Assembly (NCBI GenBank): GCA_037042915.1
Contig: CM073199.1
Span: forward strand, 248,001-312,000
Length of the DNA: 64,000 nucleotides
Origin: Auricularia sp. M13
Lineage: Eukaryota > Basidiomycota > Agaricomycetes > Auriculariales > Auriculariaceae
Reading direction: 5' to 3'
The position numbers and the translations under genes were made by a program. Positions 44,401 to 54,743 of this stretch are shown piece by piece (positions within the stretch are counted from its first letter, which is position 1; each line of letters begins with the position of its first letter). The notes beneath the pieces were generated by a model. That model made no database searches and was not told the origin of the DNA. It was given only the letters and a program-made list of their open reading frames with translations.

Positions 44401-45544
44401 TTCGGGACACCGAAATCAGATTGTGCGTGGCAGACGGGACATGCGCGACGCGGGTGAGCTTGACAGAATGCTCGGTTTGGCCCACTCTCGCGCGCAAGAA
44501 CACCGTGCCCTCACCGAACTTCGGGACCTTCTGGTCGCCGATGCCGCGGATGAAAGCACCTGGTGTCTCGCGGTATTCGGAGAAATCAATGATGTCATGA
44601 CAAATGTGTGTGGTGGCGGCAGAATCTATGTACCAATGCGTGTCTGCGGCCACCAGCGCGAGATCGGGCTCGTCGGGGGTCTCGTCGGCCATCCAGACAG
44701 TGCCAATCGATTCGGGCACCTCACCAGTACCCTCCTCGACGACGTGAGCACGGCCTGAAGGTCGCGGACGGGCGGGGGGCTTGAACGCCTGATTGGTCTT
44801 CGGACCACGGCATTCACTTTCGACATGACCGCGCTTGCCGCAGTTCCAGCAGGTCAGCGTCTTCTTCCCTCGGGGGAAGGAGCCGCGGGCAGCAAGCGCA
44901 GCATCGGGCTCATCTGCTCGGGACTTGCGGCGCTTGTCCTCTTGCAGGATGCGCGCCATCAGCTTCGCCGAGGTGATCTTCGGCGCCGTACTTGCATTCG
45001 GCGCTTTCAGATCATCAATATCAATGCCTCGGATGAAGCTGTCCCATGTCTCAGGCAGCGATGTGAGCAGAATGAGCGAGAAACCGAGTTCGGAGAGTCT
45101 ATCTCCGAGGGCACTGAGTTCCGAGCGGTATTCCCGCATGTGCCGCAGATGCTCTTCAATATCTGCACCCTCGGGGCACTCAGTTCGGAAGAGCTTACGG
45201 CGCACAAGCACTGCGCCGATAGCGCCAGCTGGCCGGAACGTCTCAGCCAGGGTATCCCATGCTTCCTTGGACGAGGAAGCGTCCTGGATGTAAACGATGA
45301 CGTCTTTGGCAACGCGCATGCGGATCTGCCGCAGTGCCTTGGCGTCTTTCTTCTTCCATCCCGCCGCGAGCGTCGCGTCGGGTGGGACGGGCGTGTCGCC
45401 AGATACGTACTCCCAGAGTTCCGACTCATTTAGGAGGTCAGTAATCTGGACACGCCATGAGTTGTAGTTAGACTCCCCCTTAAGGGGTTCAATCTTAAAC
45501 GAAGTCGTGTCGTCCGACGACATGGTAACGTGGTGGCGATGCAA
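41495..45544 (-). CDS. copia Gag-Pol polyprotein (1349 aa)
   Basis: Domain order is that of Ty1/copia. An N-terminal Gag/UBN2-type region (residues about 10-220, SNYNSWRVQITDLL) leads to a zinc knuckle CWNCGKRGHVESEC near 231-245. Then come the aspartic protease block WYIDSAATTH near 305 and the integrase HHCC segment (HRIYGHLNHEYL...CRACIQGK, about 438-480). The DDE core follows (DVWGP near 505, VDNGKEYVND near 565). Reverse transcriptase has GVDYDETFAPVVRLETLR near 910 and the VHVDDM active-site block near 1035. RNase H has DADWANDRDDRKSVSG near 1200 and TKHIDVHYH near 1295. Integrase before RT distinguishes copia from gypsy. The likely first Met is residue 7 (MSSDDTTSF). Confidence 0.95.
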   Translation of the reverse strand: MHRHHVTMSSDDTTSFKIEPLKGESNYNSWRVQITDLLNESELWEYVSGDTPVPPDATLAAGWKKKDAKALRQIRMRVAKDVIVYIQDASSSKEAWDTLAETFRPAGAIGAVLVRRKLFRTECPEGADIEEHLRHMREYRSELSALGDRLSELGFSLILLTSLPETWDSFIRGIDIDDLKAPNASTAPKITSAKLMARILQEDKRRKSRADEPDAALAARGSFPRGKKTLTCWNCGKRGHVESECRGPKTNQAFKPPARPRPSGRAHVVEEGTGEVPESIGTVWMADETPDEPDLALVAADTHWYIDSAATTHICHDIIDFSEYRETPGAFIRGIGDQKVPKFGEGTVFLRARVGQTEHSVKLTRVAHVPSATHNLISVSRITETEGTVHFHRDHADVITPRGTRVMTGPRVGRLYRAQAAPERDSVLAAFTLDEWHRIYGHLNHEYLRQLGRKQLVKGFSITNPDQEPEQCRACIQGKHRVAPFPKESLTVVNDIGDIIVSDVWGPAPVEGIRHEHYFITFTDLKSRWSIIFFSTQKGGQLLHIKSVRAFLKTQKGKAMKTLRVDNGKEYVNDAIRTYLRDNGIRLELTAPYSSSQNGVAERLNLTLMNVARAMMFAHDLPPFLWPEAVSYACYIKNRSPTRALSDKTPFEVFWGRKPDVSHLREFGVDCWVLRQDNALHKLARKSRPCKFMGFNEESRAFRYYNPEKRSILTSRNVIFEKSEVQDEGEDVQVPLPVEGEQSEPDQLTDAPPAQPPSAPEAPTKPEPVTTPDSRIPVRTSNRIGALPRTNYRMLNNPQSRKAPPGWGHVVPANPGDPRALCGEDIADVVFLAHPGDDPQSLEEAQASADWPEWKAAMDAEIAQLRSLGTYQMAPCPPDRKPIGCKWVFRLKRTDTGAIAKYKARLVAQGFSQIPGVDYDETFAPVVRLETLRILLALAVLQNLDVQIVDVIGAYLNADLREEIYMRQPPGYEDGTDDVCKLLKTLYGLKQAGRAWYHCLDAAFAKLGFARMMSDQCVYIRIRGDKLWIVAVHVDDMTILSTSAEDTETLISEMTPEFRLTVLGAIRHVVGLQVGRNLQEGTMTLAQGQYIDRVLARFGMSDAHPVHTPLDPHVILTARTGDPDDQLRTLYQQIVGSLMYAAIGTRPDIAYAVQRLSQFSSNPGPEHLTAAKRVLRYLKGTRDLGITYRRDAESALTGYSDADWANDRDDRKSVSGQVFLLAGGPITWASRKQRTVAKSSMEAEYMAASGAGSEIAWLRALLSELGCPQQHSTELLIDNQSAMASANAQVSHARTKHIDVHYHYLRQQVQDGVVKMIGCASEDNLADLLTKALPRSRHESLVSRLGMRT

Positions 45545-45624
45545 ATGTTACGTGCGGGTGCAGAACGGCTGCAGTCGAGTTCAGAGCAGAGGACGGGTCG
45601 GTTTAGAGCTCGGGGCTCATAACC

Positions 45625-45828
45625 TATTGAGAAGTGAGCAAGTTATTGTGCAATTGCGACGAGCGCAGAGGCCGCTCGCGCCCTGTATTTATACCTTGCC
45701 AATACGAATATTCTACAATGTTCTCTATGACACAAGTATCCTACCAAGTATCCTAGAACTATCCTAAACGTCATATGATCACGGGTCTTGGACTAAGATC
45801 CGTCGGCGCTCAGTAGTGCTTTCCGACA
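45625..45828 (-). repeat. 5' LTR of copia element (204 bp)
   Basis: Identical by eye to the 41269-41472 copy; it carries the element's promoter by family analogy. Confidence 0.95.
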
Positions 45829-46028
45829 AAAGCGGAGCTACTCAGGCTCACGCGGAGGAAGCCCGGGCTGCGGTAGAAGGGAGACAGCGAGAAGAGCGGA
45901 AATGGCGAATGGTATGGTCGCAGGCGCCCGCGTTTGAACAAGAGGCGCGCAAACGGGCTGGGGTGAGGGAGAATCGAGAGGCAGGCGCGCTGGGGTCGAA
46001 CGACAACCTGCTGCGCGTAAGCAAAAAC

Positions 46029-46175
46029 TATGGAAAGCCGGACTGACCAGCTTCGGATCTGATGCAGATTTCAACACGGAGCAATCAATCGAGCACGTTC
46101 CGAGAGACGAATCAACGGCGCAACATTCTTCACGGGGATGAAGTGTTATGACCGTCAGTATGTCCGATCATTCAG
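46029..46175 (+). repeat. left arm of a 147-bp inverted repeat
   Basis: ATGGAAAGCCGGACTGACCA through the CGGCGCAACATTCT and GTGTTATGACCG stretches matches the complement of 47515-47663 at about 85-90% by eye. The arms are about 1.3 kb apart. Confidence 0.75.
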
Positions 46176-47439
46176 CTTAGCGAACGGCCCGACAGCAACA
46201 ATGTTCCGGAAAACAGCTCAAGCGTCGACGACGGAGCAGGATGAACTCCATGTCAACGGAGACGGTCCGGCAATGGCAAGCAGCAGGGATGACGGTGACG
46301 ACGACCATGCAGCAGATAGCATCGTTTGCTCGCGTCAGACATCAGCCTGGAAAACGAGATCTGAATCTACTCGCCATGTACAACGCCTACCACGGGAGTC
46401 TCGGCAAGGAGAAGACTAGGAGAAGGTACCCGTTTGATGCCCGGAAATTGGGGTAAAGAAGATTCAAGCTTGGTAGCTGTTGGTAAAGAAACTCCTTCCT
46501 GTTCTTGCCGGTGTCTGGCTCCGTTCAGTTGGCAGAGTTTGCAGGGAACTGATTTTTCTCCATCACCGACAGTTATAGAAGTTGACCACGGAGATGGTAT
46601 GAGCCAAGAAGTATACGACGGGTGAGAAGGCAAGCAAGACCACGATTGCAGATGTGGAGAGTGCATGCAATCTGGGCAAATGAATGCGACATACATATTT
46701 TTGGTGAGCATGCTAGCCCGGCGACAGCTCTGTAAGGTTTGACAGGTCAAAGGGACAGTGTCGGGGACCGACTCAACAGATGGGATGCGCGGCAGCTGAA
46801 CGAAACGGTCCGCCCTCTCGAAGGGGAGACCACCGTGGCGGCGTCGGGCAGGACAGCACCCCGGACACGTGGGCGAGCATGGAAATTGAAGGCAAGTCGA
46901 GACACAGCTCTCAAAAAGCGCGGTATTGGAGGCCGAGACAACGCTCGAACGGGCGGCAAACAGCAAGCAGACAGTAGACGGTGGCGCAGCAATATCAAAT
47001 CCACTATCGTAAGTGTGGCACCTGTTGACTTGCGCAGCGCTAGTAGAACAGTTTCCTTTCTGGCGCGTAGGGATCTGCCCTTGGTTGTATGGATCCCGTG
47101 AGCGGTCGCGGCCATAGCACGCCATAGGTCACTGTGCAGGTCAAATATCCGTATTGCAGAGTCGCAATGCAGAAGAACCAAAAGTCCGGATGCGCCCCAA
47201 AACAGTGAACGGGAGAAACGACGGAATGCGCTCCGCAGATACATATGAGTTCGTCGAGTTTGAAAGTAGAGCTGAGGAAGGTGTCAACGAACTCTAGCGA
47301 GACCCCGATCGTTCAAATGGCTCACTCTTCACTTTGATGCAGCCGTTATTGCCTAAAATATACTGTATAAGTAGAGGTTGTCCCTTGCCACCCTTCCATA
47401 TCTGACTCTCCTTTCTTCCTCTATCATCGCTTACCAGTC
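46176..47439. other. spacer of the inverted repeat, no supported gene
   Basis: Several open frames occur on both strands (for example 46367-47125 minus) but none has motifs or homology within the window. A TATA-like TGTATAAGTA lies at about 47364 with a pyrimidine-rich leader after it. Confidence 0.35.
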
Positions 47440-47553
47440 ATGAAAGCACCTTGGCAGCCTTTGCGAGGCTGTGCCCCGTCGTCAACGACGACGGCCGTTG
47501 ATCTCACCCGAACGACCGAACGACCGGACCTACTGGCGGTCATAACACTTTAA
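47440..47553 (+). CDS. short ORF (37 aa) behind a promoter-like sequence, probably a truncated gene start
   Basis: The ATG lies about 70 bp after TATAAGTA and a CT-rich leader, like a genuine fungal promoter. The frame runs 37 codons (MKAPWQPLRGCAPSS...) and its end lies inside the inverted-repeat arm, so the original gene was probably cut there. Low confidence as a functional gene. Confidence 0.25.
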   Translation: MKAPWQPLRGCAPSSTTTAVDLTRTTERPDLLAVITL

Positions 47554-47663
47554 CCCCGCGCAGAATGTTGCGCCGTTGATTCGTCTCCCGGAACATGCTC
47601 GATCGATTGCTCCGTGCTCGAATCTGCATCAGATCCGAAGCTGGTCAGTCCGGCTTTCCATAA
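47515..47663 (-). repeat. right arm of the inverted repeat
   Basis: Complement of 46029-46175. On the minus strand the arm reads the end of an open frame, LTSFGSDADSSTEQSIEHV, an acidic Ser-rich tail. Confidence 0.75.
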
Positions 47664-47914
47664 AAAACAGTGCCGCCTTGCCGACCTGCGCAATGTCGAG
47701 CTCGAGTCTTGATGGTCGCTACCAGATCCGTTAGCATTGCTCTTCACCGCATGCACTGCAATGCAAATGCACACAAGATCCACGTATGCAGCTTTAGTGG
47801 GTCATTCAATATGAAGGTTGAGGCTGAATGAAATCTATGGGGAGGATGGGACAGGGTGACAGGGGCGGGAAGGTATTGAAAGAAAATATTTGCATGTCCG
47901 GGCTCATACTGAGA

Positions 47915-49285
47915 TCAAAAAGAAAGAAAACTGGTGAAAATATTGGAGAAATCGGTCCAAGATCCAGTGAGGGCCACACCATCCCATTCGAGCTGAAGAG
48001 GAAATGTCGCCGAAAGTAGCGAGGCCATGGCAAAGCTCGCCATAGTGCCGATATCTGTCGATATGCGATGTTCTCCGGCTAGAACCAGACGCAACAATCG
48101 GGGACAGAACAATTTCGACGACTTTGTCTTTTCGAATGCGGCATCGGATTCGAGCGTAAGGATGAGCTCCTCGAGTGCGTTAAACGGTCCAAAGGTACTC
48201 AGTCCCACGAAGTCGTCCCACGCGTCCAGCGGGAGAACGAGCTTGACAATGCGATCGGAAAGGGATGGCACGGAGAATGCAGAAATGCTTCCCGGCGCGG
48301 TAAGATGACCTTCCAGCATGCGCGAAGGGCCGGAGGCATGCGAGTAGCTGCACAAGTGCGCTGTGTAGATCAAGACTGGCTCGACTGGCTGGTCGGCGCC
48401 TGGCGGTATCACGGGAGTCGCGCGTACTAGAGGCGGAAAGGTGACACTGAGTGCCCCAGGTAGAGAATCAGCGAGGACAAGCGTGCTCCGAGCATCTCCC
48501 CAATGGACGCTGACCTGCGGCACGACGGCGATGGGAATCTGGAATGCTGGCCATCGCGTGGCAACATGGTGGTCGCAGAATGTGAGTTCCGATAGACGAC
48601 CCCAGGCGTGCTGTGAGCGGCATGCGGCGTCATCAAGCGTTGTCCGTCCGGTGAGATGCAGCGTTTGGAGGTTGGGGCACCGATCGAACGGGTTCGGCAA
48701 CACGAACGTGGTTCTGCAGAGACCGTGGCTCCCAAAGTACAGATGCCGTATATTCGAGAAGCAGCGAGGGATGCCATCAGAAAACGCGATATTGTATGTC
48801 ACCACCCAGTCGAGCGCAGGCGCGTGGTCGGCGAGACAGTCAGGAGGCATGAACCATTCCGGCTGGGGCATTACAGATCCAGGCATGTATTGCAAGGAAA
48901 GAAACGACAAGATCTCTGCGGGGTGGCAGAGCGCCTCCAAAATCGGCGAAAACGGGTGCTCTGCATATTGGCGCAAGTTTAACGAGCGGATATGATGGAG
49001 ATGGATCGATATCTGAGGCATGAGGGGACGAAGGTCATCACGGTGGATGTGAACAATCACAGGACGATTGAACGATCGCGACAAGCGCAACTCGAAAGCC
49101 TCAACAGCCTCAGGCGGGTCCTCTTTGAATAAGTACAGTTCGCCGTAGTACGTCGGATGGTGGAGCGCATGATCACGCCAGAGCCGATTGACACCCATAG
49201 CGCTGAGGACGTCGGGTAGCCATAGATGATCCAGGATTTCCCGGAGCAGGATGGTTGTGCACCGTTCCGTTGCCGTTGGTGTCAT
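47915..49285 (-). CDS. type B F-box protein, intronless (456 aa)
   Basis: The start MTPTATERCTTILLREILDHL is aligned with the family; the frame is open 49 codons further upstream, but that part is not conserved. F-box then NRLWRDHALHHPTYYGELYLF, FELRLSRSFNRPV, LPLDAWDDFVGLSTFGPF, LEELILTLESDA and LFCPRLLRLVLAGE, ending DFSNIFTSFLSF. Closest in style to the 50096 and 60920 genes. It is head-to-head with the 50096 gene (810-bp spacer). Intact. Confidence 0.85.
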   Translation of the reverse strand: MTPTATERCTTILLREILDHLWLPDVLSAMGVNRLWRDHALHHPTYYGELYLFKEDPPEAVEAFELRLSRSFNRPVIVHIHRDDLRPLMPQISIHLHHIRSLNLRQYAEHPFSPILEALCHPAEILSFLSLQYMPGSVMPQPEWFMPPDCLADHAPALDWVVTYNIAFSDGIPRCFSNIRHLYFGSHGLCRTTFVLPNPFDRCPNLQTLHLTGRTTLDDAACRSQHAWGRLSELTFCDHHVATRWPAFQIPIAVVPQVSVHWGDARSTLVLADSLPGALSVTFPPLVRATPVIPPGADQPVEPVLIYTAHLCSYSHASGPSRMLEGHLTAPGSISAFSVPSLSDRIVKLVLPLDAWDDFVGLSTFGPFNALEELILTLESDAAFEKTKSSKLFCPRLLRLVLAGEHRISTDIGTMASFAMASLLSATFPLQLEWDGVALTGSWTDFSNIFTSFLSF

Positions 49286-50095
49286 CGCAGTCTTGGAAAA
49301 AAGGATGCATCGGACTTCGATTAGCGGTCCGAACCTCCGGCTTTCGTTGACGGACTGCGTAGACCGCACTTGCTCCAGGGCAGGGCTCTGCTCTCTGACT
49401 GACACCGTGCCTTTCCCAGAATATTTGATCAATTAACCTGCCGCTGCACAGTCTGGGTCAGATCATGACTTGTAGGTGCTCTTCCCGACATTGTATGCAA
49501 TTGCTGACGCATTCTACACTGCGGAGAGATTGCGGGGACTCGACGTGCTATGATTCAACGTCGGCAGAGCGACCAGCCCTATAGACCGGGTTCTGGAACT
49601 CCCACCAGGGTTATCCAACGAGGTGAGTCCCGGTAGTCTAACTGCCTTGCGTGGCCTCCAGATTTTGACTTACATAAACTTGCACTCAAAGCTAGAAACG
49701 TTGGTTATAACTGTGATCAACACAGTGTGCGCATAGTGAACGGTCGTTGAAATGCCTCGCGGACGGCACATCACCTCTTTATCCCTTTGCCTTTGGTTTT
49801 TTCGCCATGTTTGTGCTCATTTTTGGCTCATTGTTGCTCGAAGTAGTGCACTGTAATAACCCAGGGCTCGTCCTCTGACTTGTGGCCTTGTGCAATCTTT
49901 GATATATACGTCTGCTCTCTTCATTATGTACAGAACGTTCCGCCTAATTCTGGTTGAATTCTGGATGCTTAATCCGCCTACCGTGAGATCTTAGTTCTGT
50001 TTTGCATTGTCAACGTTTTCTTGAGATGAGTAGATAACCGGCGAGTTTGTGAGATGTCTCCGATCGGACTTCGAACCGTCATAGCCCTCACCGTG
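49286..50095. promoter_or_regulatory. shared divergent promoter region of two type B genes
   Basis: An 810-bp spacer between head-to-head F-box genes. AT-rich segments and a TGATATATACG element near 49900 are visible; no other feature. Confidence 0.4.
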
Positions 50096-51475
50096 ATGAG
50101 TGAGCAAGCGCTGCCGTCAGCAACAGAACACGCCACAAGCATTCTGCTTTCATATATCATGGACTATCTGCCGCTATTGGACATACTTCAGGTCATGGCT
50201 GTCAGCCGCCTTTGGCGCGACCACGCTATCAATCACTACACCTACTATGGGCAGCTTTATATCCGCGAAGACGATCCACCAGGCTGGCTATCCCTATTTA
50301 GGACTCGCATATCACGCTCTTACGACAGGCCGATCTCCGTGAGGGTCAGGCTTGGCGAACCGAGTCTTCTTCTTCACGAAATCACCAACCACCTCCCGCA
50401 CATACGCTCATTGGTCATCATTCAGTCCGAAACCCACGATTTCACACCAATAATAGAGGCACTATGCGCTCCGGCGGACATCTTATGCACTCTTTCATTG
50501 CACTATGAACCAGGACCGCAGGAACCGCCAGTGTCGTTGCCGCCCAACTTTCTTGCCGGGCACGCACCCCTTCTCGAGCGAGTATATATTTCCGACATTG
50601 CGCTTAGCTCTGGGATCCCAGGATCATTCTCCAACATCGAGATTCTCTCATTTGGAACTGTTTTCCTATCCTCTGATCTCCCTCTGGTTTTACCAAACCC
50701 GTTTGAGCAGTGCTCGAAGCTCCGAGTGCTCCATCTCCTCAACGATGTCACGCTGGCTTCCGAGGCACGCCAAGCCTTGAAAGCATGGGAGCGCATGTCG
50801 GAAGTGACTTTTTCTAGTGAGACCGTGGGCGTCGAGTGGCCTGCCTTCCAGCTTCCCCTTGCCGCAGTGCCCACGGTTGCCTCAATCTTTGGGGATGCAG
50901 CGGCAGCCCTCGCTCTTGCAGACACACTCCCTGGAACCCTCGAGGTCACACTTCCGCCGCCCAGACGCGAGCAGCCCTGGTCCCCATTCAACGAAACACC
51001 ATATATAACGTACAAGGCGAACCTGCGCAGCGTGTCTACCCCAGGAAAACGCGTGCGCCAACTCGAAGGCCAGGTATCCGACTTCGCAAGTGGCTCTCTT
51101 GCCGCTTTCTGCGTGCCATCGCTTACGGATCGCATCGTTCGGCTTGTCCTCGCGCTATCGGCGTGGGATGATTTCGTCGGTCTGAGAGTGTTTGGACCCT
51201 TCCCCGCACTCGAAGAACTCGTTCTCACCGTGGATTCCGACGCAAACTTTGCTAGCTCTGCGACTTCGAAGCTATCCTCCCCGCGCTTGCAGCAGCTTGT
51301 TCTCCGCGGCGAGGATCAGGTTGCGGATCTCGCTGCTATTGCCAACTTTGCGTTTTCTTCGTTGCCTGAAGCAAAATTTCCGCTGCGGTTGGAGTTGGAT
51401 GGCATCAATCTAACTCGAGTGTCGAATGGGTTCTCCGCGGCGTTCAGATCCATCAGCCGTCGGACGGAGACGTAG
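50096..51475 (+). CDS. type B F-box protein, intronless (459 aa)
   Basis: The start MSEQALPSATEHATSILL is chosen to match the family and the ACCGTG-ATG context; the frame also contains an ATG at 50054 (14 more residues). F-box with SRLWRDHAINHYTYYGQLY, then LFRTRISRSYDRPI, LALSAWDDFVGLRVFGPF, LEELVLTVDSDA and LSSPRLQQLVLRGE. The canonical NHPTYYG is NHYTYYG here. Intact. Divergent partner of the 47915 gene. Confidence 0.85.
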   Translation: MSEQALPSATEHATSILLSYIMDYLPLLDILQVMAVSRLWRDHAINHYTYYGQLYIREDDPPGWLSLFRTRISRSYDRPISVRVRLGEPSLLLHEITNHLPHIRSLVIIQSETHDFTPIIEALCAPADILCTLSLHYEPGPQEPPVSLPPNFLAGHAPLLERVYISDIALSSGIPGSFSNIEILSFGTVFLSSDLPLVLPNPFEQCSKLRVLHLLNDVTLASEARQALKAWERMSEVTFSSETVGVEWPAFQLPLAAVPTVASIFGDAAAALALADTLPGTLEVTLPPPRREQPWSPFNETPYITYKANLRSVSTPGKRVRQLEGQVSDFASGSLAAFCVPSLTDRIVRLVLALSAWDDFVGLRVFGPFPALEELVLTVDSDANFASSATSKLSSPRLQQLVLRGEDQVADLAAIANFAFSSLPEAKFPLRLELDGINLTRVSNGFSAAFRSISRRTET

Positions 51476-51918
51476 CCAAGTCCGAGCGCTCATCGCTCGA
51501 CCTTTACGCCAGTTGTCCTCGCCTCTATTAATCTTGCTCATGTAACCCTGTCGTTTGCTCTCAGCTCTAACGCCGTAATACATATGTGTGTTCCGGGAGA
51601 CCTTAAGATCGATATCTATCGAGCTGCAATTCTGTCATGGCCGGATAGTCCACATAGCCCTGTGGCAACCAGCGCGTATAGAACGCCTTGCTGTCGTACT
51701 GAGCGAAAGGGACACCAAGTCGGATGCGCTCTGGTAAATTGGGCTGAAAAAAATACAGTAGAAAGATGTGTGGGTCATGCATTGAGAGGGACTCGCGCAT
51801 GAGCGACTGACGTTACTAATGAAGTAATGCCCAAGCACTGAGCAGCTTGTCGGCGGAGGCCTTACACTCCAGCGTGCTATCCGTCTTATAGCCCCTGCAG
51901 AGAACCAGGCTGCGGGCG
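51476..51918. other. intergenic, nothing supportable
   Basis: Two short open frames on opposite strands (51584-51802 plus, 51603-51838 minus) without motifs. Confidence 0.35.
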
Positions 51919-52650
<732 letters not shown>

Positions 52651-52744
52651 TGCTGATTCAGCAACTCAGCAGTCAGTGGGAGATGCGAGAGGTGGCGGAC
52701 AAGACGGACTGTGTCGGACCTTGCGCAATGCGTCGACTTTCACG

Positions 52745-54090
52745 TTAGTCTAAGCTAAGATACCTGTGAAAACCAGGACTGAAAGCGTACCTGGCCCAGG
52801 AGACGTGGAGGGCGACGGCGACGGCGTGCCCTTGAAGAAATACTAGCTACTGACGGGCGGCACGCCCAACCCCGCCTTCCCCGGGTGCGCGGGCGTGCTG
52901 GTCACCGCTCCCGCCCCCGCCCCCGCGCCCAGTCCGGGCTGCAGGAGGAGCGTGAGGTCGGGATCGAGCGCGTCGATGCTGAAGCTCACGAGCCACCGAC
53001 GGGCACGGCGATCTCGTCGTGCGAGAACTGCAGGCTGGAGAGGTCGAACGCGGAGCTGCTCGGGCTCCCGCGAAGGATGCTCGGGCTGCGCCGGAGCGGT
53101 GACGGGGATGGCGAGGGTGAGTGGCGCGGGCGGAGGTGAGCGAGGTACAGCGAGGGCCGCGGGCTGGGGCTCGTGCGGCGGACGAAGGGCGCGTTGGTGT
53201 CGAATGAGACTCTGCTGCGCGTCGACGCGCGCCCCATTGACGACGGCGTGTGCGGCCCGGACGCCAGCGGCGGGCTGTTCCGCGGGCTGTCGAGCACGAT
53301 GCTCGCTGTCTTGTCCGTTAGCGCCGTCCAATTTCAACCCAAAATTCAAGACAAACCGCACGTACGTTTCCTCTCAATAGCAACGACCGTGTCCTCGCTC
53401 GGCCGCGCAGGCGGGACCTTGACGCCGACCGGCGGGCTGGGCGGGCGCGGGCTGGGCGGCGGCCGCGACGGCGGGGATGGACTTGAAAGAAAAGATGGAG
53501 GCCTTGGAAAGCGAGATCGACGCCGAGCGGCCAAAGGAAAACCGCGACTTGAGCGACGCCGTCTTCGACATCGCCGACGGCGGCGGCAACGGTGGTCGCG
53601 ACGGAAACGGCGCGAGGGAAACGGGACAAACACAACAAACACAACACCGCGTCCCTTCCTCCTCGACCAATGCCATCTCGCGCCACGCAGATGCGTTCGG
53701 AACGCGACGCTCTCTTTTGCGCGAAATACGATATAGGAGCGCTTGGTGCCGCAATATCCAAGGAATGACTTCAGCCTACATACGCTCGGAGTCCTATCTC
53801 CAGGCGCTGTACTTCGCTCTGCATCGCAACTCTGGGAGTAACTCGTCATTGTTGCCACGCTGTCAAACTGTCTATGCCTCCTGGTTCTGTTATTATCCTC
53901 AGCTACAACTTCTGCGACGGCCGTGATCCTGGAGTCTGGAAAGGCGCCAGCGGGCTGGCTACGGTGCCCTTCTGCTCGTCACAACGCCTGATATGTATGG
54001 CTATTCATTTTCTTTACCTTATCTTGATGCTCCTGAAGTTGCTGGTCTCTGCATGTCCGGCGTTGGAATCTTGACTCGGCAGGGAGCTTT
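52745..54090 (-). pseudogene. inverted, diverged copy of the 5' half of the coiled-coil gene
   Basis: The minus strand carries MSKTASLKSRFSFGRSASIS and SIFSFKSIPAVAAAAQ, then SFDTNAPFVRRTSPSPRPSL, SPSPSPLRRSPSILRGS and LDPDLTLLLQPGLGAG. These equal exons 1-2 of the 30923-35238 gene. Similarity continues into intron 2 on one side and about 500 bp of upstream DNA on the other (including the VIILSYNF block at 53873). Frames are broken, and exons 3-5 are missing. Overall similarity is perhaps 85% by eye. Confidence 0.8.
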
Positions 54091-54189
54091 ATCTCGGTCG
54101 GGAGCTTCATCTCGGCACACGCTACACACGCCGCGTGCAGCGCCAGGTGCTATTATGCCAGGAGACGCATGACAGACGGAGGTGTCGTT

Positions 54190-54310
54190 CAGTTTTCTAT
54201 ACGAGTATGGACGCATCGTTGCAGTCTTCGCGCCATGCCTTGCGGATCGCAAATTGGACGCATGGAACGATTTTGTCGCGTTCCCTTCGTTGCGCTCGCA
54301 CTCCCCGCGA
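54190..54310 (+). pseudogene. type B F-box relic, about 40 codons
   Basis: Reads FLYEYGRIVAVFAPCLADRK then LDAWNDFVAFPSL, matching FLTQYGSISAFSVPLLADRV...LDAWDNFVGL of the 9712 protein, with a deletion of about eight residues between LADR and LDAW. Confidence 0.6.
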
Positions 54311-54471
54311 AGCATGACAGCTGCGTCTCCAACACGTCAGAATGAAAATGCTCCCATCTGTGCGGCCGGCTAGGACTTGCAAAGCTCCAAGAGATGTTTT
54401 ATACTGTATAGAAAGCCTCGCGAGGTGCGGGAATGACTGAGCGACAAACGCGAACTTGACTGGGTGCAACG

Positions 54472-54495
54472 GTAGGTAGGTAGGTAGGTAGGTAG
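54472..54495. repeat. GTAG/TAGG tetranucleotide microsatellite
   Basis: Six units of TAGG flanked by two copies of CTGGGTGCAACGG (about 54460 and 54530). Confidence 0.8.
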
Positions 54496-54743
54496 ATTCG
54501 CGGTATGTGGTCCTATACAGAACACCGAGCTGGGTGCAACGGGGATCCACAGCCAAGGTCAAGCTCGCACGGATGGCGTATGTGCCACCTACAATCAAGT
54601 CTCGAGGTAGTCCACGGAATACGCCGTTCAGTGCTGAACTACGAATGTGCAAGCTCGAAAGACGTACAGGGTGGATTCCACAGCTCTTGAAAGCTATCGA
54701 GAGTGCCACGGTGTTTGTGGGTAGCTGCAGCGAGGGTCAATAA

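Larger units (their letters stand above)
41264..45833 (-). mobile_element. Ty1/copia LTR retrotransposon, looks whole and young
   Basis: Target duplication AAAGC at 41264-41268 and 45829-45833. The 204-bp LTRs (41269-41472 and 45625-45828) appear identical by eye. Next to the 5' LTR (right side, since the element reads on the minus strand) is GGTTATGAGCCC, complementary to the anticodon region of initiator Met tRNA, the half-tRNA priming known in copia elements. A purine tract GAGGGGGAG abuts the 3' LTR. One uninterrupted polyprotein frame fills the interior. Identical LTRs imply a very recent insertion. No breaks noted. Confidence 0.95.

Noticed and set aside
41669-45433. Plus-strand frames opposite the copia polyprotein
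   Set aside because: Shadows of the coding strand.
46367-47125. 252-codon minus-strand frame in the inverted-repeat spacer
   Set aside because: No motifs, and the opposite strand is equally open.
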